Below the pieces are notes generated by a model. That model was given only the letters and a program-made list of their open reading frames with translations, had not been told where the DNA came from and ran no database searches. From Streptomyces sp. CB01373 (GTDB lineage Bacteria > Actinomycetota > Actinomycetes > Streptomycetales > Streptomycetaceae): DNA of 64,000 nucleotides. Positions 1 to 10,406 of this stretch are shown piece after piece. Position numbers and translations under genes: made by a program. The stretch spans positions 248,001-312,000 of the forward strand of contig NZ_NNBK01000012.1 in NCBI RefSeq assembly GCF_002803075.1, read 5' to 3'. The stretch's first letter is position 1, and each line of letters begins with the position of its first letter.

Positions 1-584
1 TTGTCGTGCTCCTGGCCGGTGGTGTCCCACAGCGCCTGAGCCGCGGTGAAGTCGGCGTCCGCGCGCTCCACCGCGCCCAGCGCCAGGTGCACGGTGGCCC
101 GCAGCGTCAGCGCCCGTGCCGTCCAGATCACGTCACCGGCCTGCCGCAGTACGGGAATCGCCCGCCGTACGTCCTCCAGCGCCTCACGATGGCGGCCCAG
201 CACCCACCACACGTACGCCCGCCGGAACAGCACCCGCGCCCGGGTGTGGCCCGTCCCGCGCGCGACCCCGCGCTCGAACGCCGCGAGGCCCTGCCGTGTA
301 CGCCCCGCGTGCACCAACGCAACCCCCAGCGTGGCCAGTACGTCGGCCTCCCGCTCGGCCGAGTCGGCGTGCGCCGCCAGGTCCCGGGCCCGCCGCAGAT
401 GCCGCAGGGCCAGGCGTGTGTCGCCGAAGTCCCGCTGCCAGATGCCGATCACCTGGTGCGCCACGGATCCGTGCAGCGGCGGCGGAGCGGACTCCAGCAG
501 CCCGCGGGCCCGCGCCAGGGCCTCGCCGGGCGCGGCGAACACCATGGGCAGCAGTTCGAGGACCGAGTCGCTTCCCGCTGTCAC
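1..584 (-). CDS. TPR-repeat protein, N-terminal part (probable CHAT-type partner), cut by window edge
   Basis: Reading the minus strand from a GTG at 584 gives an uninterrupted frame to the window edge (194 codons). It consists of helical, Ala/Arg/Leu-rich pairs typical of tetratricopeptide repeats (for example LATLGVALVHAGRTRQGLAA and RRAYVWWVLGRHREALEDV). It is divergent from the subtilisin-like protease at 704. In Streptomyces, TPR-CHAT proteins are often adjacent to such S8 protease/sigma-factor genes, so a CHAT protease domain may lie beyond the edge; it is not visible here. The Shine-Dalgarno is weak, and an ATG 13 codons downstream (545) is an alternative start. The TPR call is from repeat pattern only. 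Confidence 0.6.
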   Translation of the reverse strand, partial: MTAGSDSVLELLPMVFAAPGEALARARGLLESAPPPLHGSVAHQVIGIWQRDFGDTRLALRHLRRARDLAAHADSAEREADVLATLGVALVHAGRTRQGLAAFERGVARGTGHTRARVLFRRAYVWWVLGRHREALEDVRRAIPVLRQAGDVIWTARALTLRATVHLALGAVERADADFTAAQALWDTTGQEHD

Positions 585-703
585 CCGTTGGATGGTAGTG
601 GCCTGATGAGGCCCCTGGAACCGGCGCACACCCGCCGACGCTGTATCAGGCGGGGGCCGCACGGCTCAGACTGACGATCGTCGTACCAACGGGAGGACAC
701 GCC

Positions 704-2143
704 ATGGCACCTCAGCGATTCCGCGAGCAGTTCGCCCAGATCCAGCGCTCGATGCCGGACGTGCCGCTGGCGATGGGCCCGGACGACGCGGCCGAGTTCT
801 GCTACGAGAAGGGTGTCGTCCTCGCCCGCGACGGCGAGGAGGCCCGGCTGGTCGAGGACACCGTCCGCGCGCACTTCGCGGCGGCGCCCGATCTGACCGC
901 GGACCGTGTGCGCCGGGCGGGCCCGGAGACCAACCGCACCGGAGTCACCCGTATCCAGGTCGGCGACCCGGGCCGCGGCGACCGCGGCGGCGACCTCGCC
1001 GTCACGCACGCGCTGCGTGCCCTGCGCGAGCCCGAGGGCAGGACCGGACGGCGGCTGGTCAGCCGCAACCACGTGGTCTCGATCGCGTCGGTCAACGCCT
1101 GCCCCGGCGACGAGCCGGTGCCCGCCCCGTTCGGCGAGGGCCCCAACCCGGCGCCCGCCGAGACCGTCTACGACGAGGACACCGCCGTCGGCGTCCTCGT
1201 CGTCGACACCGGCCTCATGCACGACTACCACTCGGTCCCGACCCTGGCCCACGTCCAGGGCGACGCGCAGGAACGGGAGACCGACGACGCGGGCGTCCTC
1301 CAGCAGTACGTCGGCCACGGCACGTTCATCGCCGGGCTGGTCGCGGCCGTCGCCCCGAACACCGACATCACCGTGCGCGGCACCCTCAACGACGCCGGCG
1401 CCATCCTGGAGTCCGATTTCGGCCACCGGCTGTTCGAAGCCGTCGACGCGGGCGGCTGGCCCGACATCCTCAGCCTCTCCGCGGGCACCCCCAACGGCCG
1501 CACCGACGGCCTGCTCGGGGTGGACGCCTTCATGCGGGAACTGCGCGACAGAGGAACCCTGCTGGTCGCGGCCGCCGGCAACAACGGCAGCGGCACCCCG
1601 TTCTGGCCCGCGGCCTACGCCGGCCTGCCCGGCTTCGCCGAGTCCGTGCTGTCGGTCGGCGCCCTGCGCGGTGACGGCGAGTACGGCGCCTGCTTCAGCA
1701 ACCACGGCGCCTGGGTGCGGGTGTACGCCCCCGGCGAGCGGCTGACCAGTGCCCTCACCGGCTTCGAGTCGCCCGTGCCGTACGTCTACCAGCACTCCTC
1801 CTACGAGGCCTGCCGGTTCGGCTTCGCCTACGGCTGCACCTGCCAGTCACCGCGGCACACCGGAGTGCTCAGCGAGGCCGGGCAGAGCACTCCGGCGCAG
1901 GCGGACCGGGCCGTGTTCGAGGGCTTCGCACAGTGGAGCGGCACCTCCTTCGCCACTCCGGTGGCCGCGGGCATGATCGCGGCGCACATGACGGCGCACA
2001 AGGAACCCGACCCGCGTGCGGCCCGGCGTCAGCTGCTCCAGGCGAACACCGAGTACGCGGAAGTGCGCGGGGCGCACGTCCCGGCGCTGCGTCCGCCCAC
2101 CTGGCGCCCGGTCCCCGTGACCCGGCTCGCCCCGTCGGCATGA
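704..2143 (+). CDS. S8 family serine peptidase (subtilisin-like, cytoplasmic)
   Basis: The 479-aa protein has the subtilase catalytic triad in order: Asp168 in VLVVDTG, His205 in YVGHGTFIAG and Ser415 in WSGTSFATPVAAG, with the oxyanion Asn293 in AAAGNNGSG. There is no signal peptide or membrane anchor, so it should act inside the cell. An N-terminal domain of about 150 residues, a possible prodomain or partner-binding region, precedes the catalytic core. A Cys-rich insert (about residues 370-385) sits between the Asn and Ser motifs. The ATG at 704 follows a good GGGAGGA ribosome site. It begins a rightward operon with the sigma-like gene and a small protein, divergent from the TPR gene. Confidence 0.9.
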   Translation: MAPQRFREQFAQIQRSMPDVPLAMGPDDAAEFCYEKGVVLARDGEEARLVEDTVRAHFAAAPDLTADRVRRAGPETNRTGVTRIQVGDPGRGDRGGDLAVTHALRALREPEGRTGRRLVSRNHVVSIASVNACPGDEPVPAPFGEGPNPAPAETVYDEDTAVGVLVVDTGLMHDYHSVPTLAHVQGDAQERETDDAGVLQQYVGHGTFIAGLVAAVAPNTDITVRGTLNDAGAILESDFGHRLFEAVDAGGWPDILSLSAGTPNGRTDGLLGVDAFMRELRDRGTLLVAAAGNNGSGTPFWPAAYAGLPGFAESVLSVGALRGDGEYGACFSNHGAWVRVYAPGERLTSALTGFESPVPYVYQHSSYEACRFGFAYGCTCQSPRHTGVLSEAGQSTPAQADRAVFEGFAQWSGTSFATPVAAGMIAAHMTAHKEPDPRAARRQLLQANTEYAEVRGAHVPALRPPTWRPVPVTRLAPSA

Positions 2144-2202
2144 GGTCCGGAACCCTCCCCTCCACGGCGTACGATGACATGCCGTATCCGAGGGGTGAGT
2201 CA

Positions 2203-2778
2203 GTGGAACGCGCAGAGGTCGGCGTGCTCGTCCGGTCCGCCGTCGACGGTGACGCGGCGGCCTGGAAAGCACTGGTGGAGGGGATGAGTCCCCTGGTGTG
2301 GTCGGTGGTGCGGGCGCACCGGCTCTCGGACGCCGACGGGCACGAGGTCTACCAGACCGTGTGGTTCCGCTTCGCCCAGCACCTCGGGCGGATCCGCGAA
2401 CCCGAGAAGGCCGGCTCGTGGCTCGCGAGCACGGCCCGCAACGAGTGCCTGAAGACGCTCAGGAGCCTGAGCCGGCTGACGGTGACGAGCGATCCGCAAC
2501 TCCTTGACCGGGTCAGCGAGGACCGCACGCCCGAGCAGTCGCTGCTCGACTCCGAGGAGGCCGCCGCACAGAGCGAGCGGGTCCGCAGGCTGTGGCAGGA
2601 GTTCGAGAACCTCGGCGACCGCTGCCGCCAGTTGCTGCGGGTGCTGATCGCCTCGCCGCCGCCCAGCTACCAGGAGGTGTCAGCGGCCCTCGGCGTCGCC
2701 GTGGGCAGCATCGGACCACTGCGCCAGCGCTGTCTGAGGCGCCTGCGCGCACGACTCGACGCACGGGGGACAGTGTGA
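2203..2778 (+). CDS. ECF-type sigma factor (sigma-70 family)
   Basis: 191 aa. Residues about 10-90 match sigma region 2 (helices around DAAAWKALVEGMSPLVWSVVR and EVYQTVWFRFAQHLGRI). Residues about 130-185 match region 4, with a helix-turn-helix in SYQEVSAALGVAVGSIGPLRQ. It should direct RNA polymerase to a small regulon. The GTG at 2203 was chosen because GAGGGG lies about 6 bases upstream; an in-frame ATG at 2179 has no good ribosome site. It follows the S8 protease by 59 bp and overlaps the next gene by 4 bp, so protease, sigma and small protein probably form one signalling unit. No anti-sigma factor with a membrane segment is present. Confidence 0.85.
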   Translation: MERAEVGVLVRSAVDGDAAAWKALVEGMSPLVWSVVRAHRLSDADGHEVYQTVWFRFAQHLGRIREPEKAGSWLASTARNECLKTLRSLSRLTVTSDPQLLDRVSEDRTPEQSLLDSEEAAAQSERVRRLWQEFENLGDRCRQLLRVLIASPPPSYQEVSAALGVAVGSIGPLRQRCLRRLRARLDARGTV

Positions 2779-3287
2779 GCGGCAACATCCGGGACGACGA
2801 CGGCACCGGCGACGAACTCCCCGCCCAGGAGGGGACGTTCGACGAGGAAGAGATGGCAGCGGGGCTGCTGGAGGAGGAGTTGCGGCAGGCCGCCGCGATC
2901 CTCGACCCGGTGCCCCACGACCTGCGTCAACTCGCCGTCGAGGCATTCGCGCTGCGCGACCTCGACGCCCGGATCGCCGAGCTGACCTTCGACTCGCTGG
3001 TCGACGCCATTCCGGTCCGGGGCGCGACGGACACACCGCGGATGCTGACCTTCCAGGCCGGTGAGCTGACCGTGGACGTCGAGGTCACCGGGGACGGGCT
3101 GATGGGGCAGGTGCTGCCGCCGCAGCCGGCCCGGATCGAGGTGCTGGCGGGCCCGCGGCGGCGGGGACCCGCGCTCACCGCCGACGAACTGGGCCGGTTC
3201 ACCGGTGACGCACCGCCCGGCGGCCCGTTCGCGCTGCGGCTGCGCGCGGGCGCCGAGGTCGTCGTCACGGAGTGGTTGCGGGCGTGA
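2775..3287 (+). CDS. hypothetical protein of the protease/sigma operon
   Basis: 170 aa, starting at a GTG that overlaps the sigma stop codon (GTGA) behind a GGGGGA ribosome site; the two genes are almost certainly translationally coupled. The first 45 residues are very acidic. A folded part follows with a beta-rich stretch (MLTFQAGELTVDVEVTGDGL, then ARIEVLAGPRRRGP). There are no Cys pairs, membrane segments or known motif. Its place after an ECF sigma gene suggests a regulatory or adaptor role, but this is inference from position. I do not recognise the family. Confidence 0.7.
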   Translation: MSGNIRDDDGTGDELPAQEGTFDEEEMAAGLLEEELRQAAAILDPVPHDLRQLAVEAFALRDLDARIAELTFDSLVDAIPVRGATDTPRMLTFQAGELTVDVEVTGDGLMGQVLPPQPARIEVLAGPRRRGPALTADELGRFTGDAPPGGPFALRLRAGAEVVVTEWLRA

Positions 3288-3349
3288 CCGGGACTGTGTC
3301 GCCCGACCGAGCCCGCACCGCGTGACGTGCCGGAGCGCTCCCGCCGGAT

Positions 3350-4147
3350 TCAGCGGCCCAGACCGTCGACCAGGGCGGCCAGCGCCCCGGCCAGCCGGTC
3401 GAGCCCCGGACCCGCGGGACCGCCCGGCTCGGTCATGTACGTGTCCCGCCGGATCTCCACCATCAGGGCGCCGACGCGGGCGTCTTCGCCGTGGAACTCC
3501 AGCGGTACGTAGGCGCCGCTGAACGGGCTGTCCAGTCCCGTCTCGCCGCAGCGCGCGAACGCCGCACGCGCGAGCCCGGTCAGCTCGGGCGACGTGTGGA
3601 AGGAGTCGGTGCCCAGGCACACGGGCGGCCGCGGGCCCTCGCCGTGCAGTTCGTAGGGGAGCGCGGCGCCGGGGTAGGAGTGCACGTCGATGATCACAGC
3701 ACGCCCGGTGGCGGCCAGGCGGTCGGCGACGGCCTTCCTCATCGCCTCGGCGTACGGCCGGAAGTACCGCTCGACCAGCGGCTCCGGGTCGGTGTCCGAA
3801 GGCCGCAGGACGTTCCGGTGCGTAGTCCGCGTGTACACCGCGCCCATCCCGACGGCGAGCATCTCCTCCCGCTCGTCCGGGAACCGCTCCGGGTCCACCA
3901 CCAGCCTCGACAGCCGGTTGACGAACCGCCACGGCGTCAGCCCCGCCAGCCCGGCCGCCGCCTCGGCGATCCGGTCGGTGTACGCGTCGGTGATGTGGTC
4001 CAGCTCCCGCTCCAGCTCGGCGTCGTCCAGCACGATCCCGGCCCGGACAACGGCCGGTATCGCCCGCGCCGCGTGCGGCACATGCAGGATAACCGGCGAC
4101 TCGGCGGCGCCGGGCAGCAGTTCGAAGGACGGCGGGGTGTCGTGCAT
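3350..4147 (-). CDS. N-formylglutamate amidohydrolase family protein
   Basis: 265 aa of the HutG-type N-formylglutamate deformylase fold, zinc hydrolases related to carboxypeptidases. Visible family marks are the N-terminal SPVILHVPHA (metal His), a central RLVVDPERF segment and the metal/active-site segment VIIDVHSYPGAALPYE, followed by a late DTYM segment. The predicted reaction removes formate from N-formylglutamate or a related N-acyl amino acid in histidine degradation. No hut genes are adjacent, so the true substrate may differ. It is convergent with the preceding operon, and its start has a modest AGGAACAG ribosome site. Confidence 0.85.
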   Translation of the reverse strand: MHDTPPSFELLPGAAESPVILHVPHAARAIPAVVRAGIVLDDAELERELDHITDAYTDRIAEAAAGLAGLTPWRFVNRLSRLVVDPERFPDEREEMLAVGMGAVYTRTTHRNVLRPSDTDPEPLVERYFRPYAEAMRKAVADRLAATGRAVIIDVHSYPGAALPYELHGEGPRPPVCLGTDSFHTSPELTGLARAAFARCGETGLDSPFSGAYVPLEFHGEDARVGALMVEIRRDTYMTEPGGPAGPGLDRLAGALAALVDGLGR

Positions 4148-4235
4148 GGGGCTGTTCCTGTCTCTCTTGGCGTCGCCACGCGGATCTCGGCGTCATGGCG
4201 CCGCTGATCCTGCCGCACCCCACTGACAACGCGGC

Positions 4236-5387
4236 TCAGCCGGCCCCCAGGAGCTCCCGGACCAGCCCTCCCACCTGCTCCGTCTCGATCAGGAAGCCGT
4301 CGTGGCCGTACGGCGACTCGATCACCCGGAGCCGGTCGGCGCCCGGGATGCAGTCGGCCAACTCGGCCTGCTGGGCGAGCGGGTAGAGGCGGTCGGAGTC
4401 GACCCCGGCCACCACCGTGGGGGCGGTCACCCGGCGCAGGGCGGCGCGCACACCGCCCCGGGCACGGCCGGCGTCGTGGGCGTTCATCGCCTCGGTCAGC
4501 ACGACGTAGCTGGCCGCGTCGAACCGCCGCACCAGCTTGCCCGCGTGGTGGTCGAGGTAGGACTCCACCTGGTAGCGGCCGCCGTGCCACGGGTGCTCCG
4601 CACCCTGCGACGAGCGGCCGAAACGGAGCTGGAGTTCGGGCTCGCTGCGGTAGGTGACATGGGCCAGCCGGCGGGCGAGACCCAGACCGGCGTGCGGTCC
4701 GCGGCCGGTGTCGTGGTAGTCGCCGCCGCGCCAGTGCGGATCGCTGCGGATGGCGTGCACCTGGACGTTCGCCCAGGCGATCTGCTCCGCGCTCGCCGCC
4801 GACGTCGTGGCGAGCAGCAGCAGGGCGCCCGTACGCTCCGGATACGAAACCGCCCATTCCAGGGCGCGCATCCCGCCCATCGAGCCGCCGGCCACCAGGG
4901 CCCACCTCTCGACGCCGAGCGCGTCCGCCAGGTCCCGTTCGGCCGCCACCTGGTCCCGCGGGGTCAGGAACGGGAAGGCCCCGCCCCAGCACCGCTTGCC
5001 GTCGGGCCGCGGCGAGGCCGGTCCCGTACTGCCCTGGCAGCCGCCCAGCACGTTCGGCGCCACGACGAACCACCGGTCGGTGTCCAGCGCCCGGCCCGGC
5101 CCGACCAGCCCCTCCCACCAGCCCGGCGTGGGATGACCGGGCCCGGCCGGCCCGGTGACATGACTGTCACCGGTGAGCGCGTGCAGCACCAGCACCGCGT
5201 TGGAGCCGTCCGGGGCCAGGCGGCCCCACGTCTCGAACGCCATCCGTCCGCCCGGGAGTTCACCCCCCGCCTCCAGCGGCAGCGGCCTGCGCGGCACGTG
5301 CCACCGACGGCGCCCCGGCGGGTCCCCCGCCCGCCAGGCCCCGGAGGCCGGCGGGCGGGGGAGCGCGTCCGCGGGGGAGGTGAGCAC
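4236..5387 (-). CDS. metX: homoserine O-acetyltransferase
   Basis: About 383 aa, alpha/beta-hydrolase fold. The nucleophile Ser lies in VAGGSMGGMRALEW, the catalytic Asp in VAGVDSDRLYPL and the His near the C-terminus in SPYGHDGFLIE. It transfers acetyl (or succinyl) from CoA to homoserine, the activation step of methionine synthesis. The reading frame stays open far upstream, but those bases belong to metY on the same strand. The GTG at 5387 starts only 6 bases after the metY stop, which fits a metY-metX operon. The start is not certain because the ribosome site lies inside the metY end and is weak. Confidence 0.92.
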   Translation of the reverse strand: MLTSPADALPRPPASGAWRAGDPPGRRRWHVPRRPLPLEAGGELPGGRMAFETWGRLAPDGSNAVLVLHALTGDSHVTGPAGPGHPTPGWWEGLVGPGRALDTDRWFVVAPNVLGGCQGSTGPASPRPDGKRCWGGAFPFLTPRDQVAAERDLADALGVERWALVAGGSMGGMRALEWAVSYPERTGALLLLATTSAASAEQIAWANVQVHAIRSDPHWRGGDYHDTGRGPHAGLGLARRLAHVTYRSEPELQLRFGRSSQGAEHPWHGGRYQVESYLDHHAGKLVRRFDAASYVVLTEAMNAHDAGRARGGVRAALRRVTAPTVVAGVDSDRLYPLAQQAELADCIPGADRLRVIESPYGHDGFLIETEQVGGLVRELLGAG

Positions 5388-5392
5388 GCTGT

Positions 5393-6763
5393 TCAGGACG
5401 CCGCCTTGGCCGCGCGGAAACCGGCCTCCAGATCGGCCTTGAGGTCCACGACACTCTCGATGCCGACCGACAGCCGCACCAGGCCCGGCGCGGCCCCGGT
5501 CGCCGCCAACTGCTCCTCGTCCAGCTGGCTGTGCGTGGTCGACGCCGGGTGGATGATCAAACTCCGCACGTCGCCGATGTTGGCGAGGTGGCTGAACAGC
5601 TCCACCCCGTCCACGAACCGCTTGCCCGCCTCGACCCCGTCGCGCAGCTCGAAGGAGACCACCGCGCCCGCGCCCCGCGGCAGATACCTGCGCCCCGCCT
5701 CGTACCAGGGGCTGGAGGGAAGTCCCGCGTAGTGCACCGCCGACACCTCGTCGCGCCGCTCCAGCCACTCCGCGAGGGCCTGCGCGTTGGCGGAGTGCCG
5801 CTCGATGCGCAGGCTCAGCGTCTCCACGCCCTGGAGCAGCAGGAACGCCGAGTGCGGGGACAGCGCGGGGCCCAGGTCGCGCAGCAGCTGCACCCGCAGC
5901 TTGGCGGCGAACGCGCCGGGCCCGAGCGCCGGCCAGTAGCGCAGACCGTGGTAACTGGGGTCGGGCTCGGTGAAGTCCGGGAAGCGGTCGGCGTGCGCGC
6001 CGAAGTCGAAGGTGCCGCCGTCCACCACGACCCCCGCGATCGCGGTGCCGTGCCCGCCGAGGAACTTGGTCGCCGAGTGCACCACGACGTCCGCGCCGTG
6101 CTCGATCGGGCGCAGCAGGTAGGGCGTGGGCACCGTGTTGTCCACGATCAGCGGCACGCCCGCCGCGTGCGCCACGTCGGCGACCGCGCGCACGTCCAGC
6201 ACGTTGCCGCGCGGATTGCCCAGCGTCTCCGCGAACAGTGCCTTGGTGTCGGGGCGGATCGCCGCCCGCCAGGCGTCCGGGTCGTCGGGGTCGTCCACGA
6301 ACGACACCTCGATGCCGAACTTCGGCAGGGTGTGCCGGAACAGGTTGTAGGTGCCGCCGTACAGCGACGTACTGGAGACGACGTGGTCGCCGGCGCGCGC
6401 GACCGTCAGCAGCGCGAGCGTCTCCGCGGCCTGCCCGGAGGACAGTGCCACCGCGGCGACCCCGCCCTCGAGCGCCGCGATCCGCTGCTCGAAGACGTCC
6501 TGGGTGGGGTTGTGGATGCGGGTGTAGATGTTGCCGGGTTCGGCGAGCGAGAACAGGTCGGCGGCGTGCCGGGTGTCCCGGAAGACGAACGAGGTGGTCT
6601 GGTAGATCGGCGTCGCCCGCGCGCCGGTCGCCGGATCGGGCGTGGCCCCGGCGTGGACCTGCCTGGTCTCGAACGACCAGGCGGAGGTGTCGGGTCCGGC
6701 GGGCGCCTCGTCGGGCGTGTGACCGGCGGTGACGGCGTCGATGGGCTGCGTGGGGTCGCTCAT
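5393..6763 (-). CDS. metY: O-acetylhomoserine (bifunctional) sulfhydrylase
   Basis: 456 aa, PLP enzyme of the Cys/Met metabolism family. The Schiff-base lysine is in VVHSATKFLGGHG. Other family marks are ATPIYQTTSFVF near the start, the SSGQAAETLAL loop and the C-terminal HPASTTHSQL. It replaces the acetyl group of O-acetylhomoserine with sulfide to form homocysteine. ATG 6763 was chosen over upstream in-frame codons because GAGGAG lies 6 bases before it. It is first in an operon with metX. A short Cys-containing leader peptide is encoded 160 bases upstream, suggesting sulfur-responsive control. Confidence 0.95.
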   Translation of the reverse strand: MSDPTQPIDAVTAGHTPDEAPAGPDTSAWSFETRQVHAGATPDPATGARATPIYQTTSFVFRDTRHAADLFSLAEPGNIYTRIHNPTQDVFEQRIAALEGGVAAVALSSGQAAETLALLTVARAGDHVVSSTSLYGGTYNLFRHTLPKFGIEVSFVDDPDDPDAWRAAIRPDTKALFAETLGNPRGNVLDVRAVADVAHAAGVPLIVDNTVPTPYLLRPIEHGADVVVHSATKFLGGHGTAIAGVVVDGGTFDFGAHADRFPDFTEPDPSYHGLRYWPALGPGAFAAKLRVQLLRDLGPALSPHSAFLLLQGVETLSLRIERHSANAQALAEWLERRDEVSAVHYAGLPSSPWYEAGRRYLPRGAGAVVSFELRDGVEAGKRFVDGVELFSHLANIGDVRSLIIHPASTTHSQLDEEQLAATGAAPGLVRLSVGIESVVDLKADLEAGFRAAKAAS

Positions 6764-6922
6764 GGTGCTCCTCGTACGGAGTGCGGTGGCGCGGGAGGCC
6801 GCAGGTCCCGGGCTCCGGGCGCGACGCGCGCAGTGCCGGCGAGGAGCGTCCCAGGGCATGCGGGAACGCGTGAGGGACCTGCGAGAGGAAGAGGAAAGTT
6901 TGCCTGTCAGCCTCGGGGCATG

Positions 6923-6997
6923 TCAGCCGGCGAGGCGACAACCCGTGCTGGTGACACGTCCGTAGTCGACGTGGCGGCGGCTCACGAGCGCGATCAT
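6923..6997 (-). CDS. 24-residue leader peptide of the metY-metX operon
   Basis: A 25-codon frame (ATG at 6997, TGA at 6925-6923) encodes M-I-A-L-V-S-R-R-H-V-D-Y-G-R-V-T-S-T-G-C-R-L-A-G. It fits the actinobacterial leader-peptide pattern (LVxRRHVDLxRVxSxxCR) that I know from positions upstream of sulfur-metabolism genes; the Cys near the end is the conserved feature. The stop codon is 159 bases before the metY start, leaving room for alternative RNA structures. A translation-coupled cysteine or sulfur sensor is the likely role. The family assignment is from memory and the mechanism is inferred. Confidence 0.75.
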   Translation of the reverse strand: MIALVSRRHVDYGRVTSTGCRLAG

Positions 6998-7063
6998 GCG
7001 ATCCAGGTAAGCACAGGGCCCCGCGGCGCACCAGCACCGGAGCGGGGATGACACGCAGCCGTC

Positions 7064-7110
7064 ACAAAAGGGCTCCGCCCCGGCCGGCGGAGTGCCGGTC
7101 GGGGCGGAGC
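7064..7110 (-). terminator. intrinsic terminator of icd
   Basis: Two 16-base arms at 7072-7087 and 7095-7110 pair with a single mismatch (15 of 16) around a 7-base loop. On the minus strand the hairpin is followed by CCTTTTG. It starts 45 bases past the icd stop codon and separates icd from the metY leader region. Confidence 0.85.
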
Positions 7111-7155
7111 GGTGAGGACCACCGGGCCCGGCGAGGTGCCGGGGCCCGGGTCGGC

Positions 7156-9372
<2,217 letters not shown>

Positions 9373-9517
9373 CGGGTGCTCCGCTCCACGTCTGCAACAT
9401 TGCTCGACATCAAGATATCTCGTGACGGTCCCCGACTCGACAGCGGTCCGCCGCGGATCGGGAGCGCGGGCCCACTTGTCTCCGCAGGGAGTGCCCGGCC
9501 GTCTCCGGAGGGCGGGC

Positions 9518-10282
9518 TCAGTCGTCCGCGAACGAGCCGTGCCGTCCCGCACCAGCGGCGAACCGGGCCGCGCCCCGGAGACCCTCGGCCAGTACGCCCA
9601 TGCCGTGCCGGAGTTCCCCGCGCAGGGCCGACGACTCGTCCAGGGACTCCTGCTCCAGGACCGAGGCGCGGTCCGCGCGCAGGCAGGCCTGGGGGAAGGC
9701 GGCTAGCCGGGCGGCCAGCGACTCGGCCTCCGCGCGGGCACGACCCGTGGGCACGAGCCGGTTCACCAGGCCCGTCTCGTACGCCTCGCGGGCCGGGACC
9801 GGACGCCCGGTGAGGATCATGTCCATGGCGCGGCTGGTGCCGATCAGCCGGGGCAGCCGTACCGTGCCGCCGTCGATCAGCGGCACGCCCCAGCGACGGC
9901 AGAACACGCCGAACACGGCGTCCTCCTCCGCCACCCGCAGATCGCACCAGAGCGCCAGTTCCAGTCCGCCCGCCACGGCATGCCCGGCCACCGCCGCGAT
10001 CACCGGCTTGGACAGCCGCATCCGGGTCGGCCCCATCGGCCCGTCGCCGTCCTCCGCGACCCGGTTGCCCCGTTCACTCCCGGCCGCCTTCAGGTCCGCG
10101 CCCGAGCAGAACGTGCCCCCCTCGCCCCACAGCACGGCCACCCTGGCCTCATCGTCGGACTCGAACCGGCGGAAGGTGTCGGCGAGTTCGCCGGCGGTCG
10201 GGCCGTCCACCGCGTTCGCGACGCCGGGCCGGGACAGGACGACCGTGGTGACGTACCCCTGGCGCTCGATCCGGACCGGCAT
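9518..10282 (-). CDS. enoyl-CoA hydratase/isomerase family protein
   Basis: 254 aa, crotonase fold. The oxyanion-hole segments are GGTFCSGADLKAAG and AAVAGHAVAGGLELALWCDL; the region of the second catalytic acid is WGVPLIDGGTVRLPRLIG. It most likely hydrates or isomerises an acyl-CoA ester. In this family substrate cannot be read from sequence, and no fatty-acid degradation partner is adjacent. ATG 10282 has an AGGAGG ribosome site. Confidence 0.88.
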   Translation of the reverse strand: MPVRIERQGYVTTVVLSRPGVANAVDGPTAGELADTFRRFESDDEARVAVLWGEGGTFCSGADLKAAGSERGNRVAEDGDGPMGPTRMRLSKPVIAAVAGHAVAGGLELALWCDLRVAEEDAVFGVFCRRWGVPLIDGGTVRLPRLIGTSRAMDMILTGRPVPAREAYETGLVNRLVPTGRARAEAESLAARLAAFPQACLRADRASVLEQESLDESSALRGELRHGMGVLAEGLRGAARFAAGAGRHGSFADD

Positions 10283-10406
10283 GGCGTCGCCCTCCTGCTG
10301 CGTGCTGGGACGGGCAGGTTACTCCCGGGTCACCTCGCACGCGAGACGCACGGGAGGCACTCGGGAGACTGGCGTACGGGAGCCGGAGCCGCGGGGAGGG
10401 GAGAGG

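Noticed and set aside
6764..7020. SAM riboswitch upstream of metY
   Set aside because: The conserved S-box/SAM-IV core could not be found in order. A leader peptide explains the conserved-looking part better.
4236..7037. One 933-codon frame covering metX and beyond
   Set aside because: Only the last 383 codons are metX. The rest is an out-of-frame reading of metY on the same strand.
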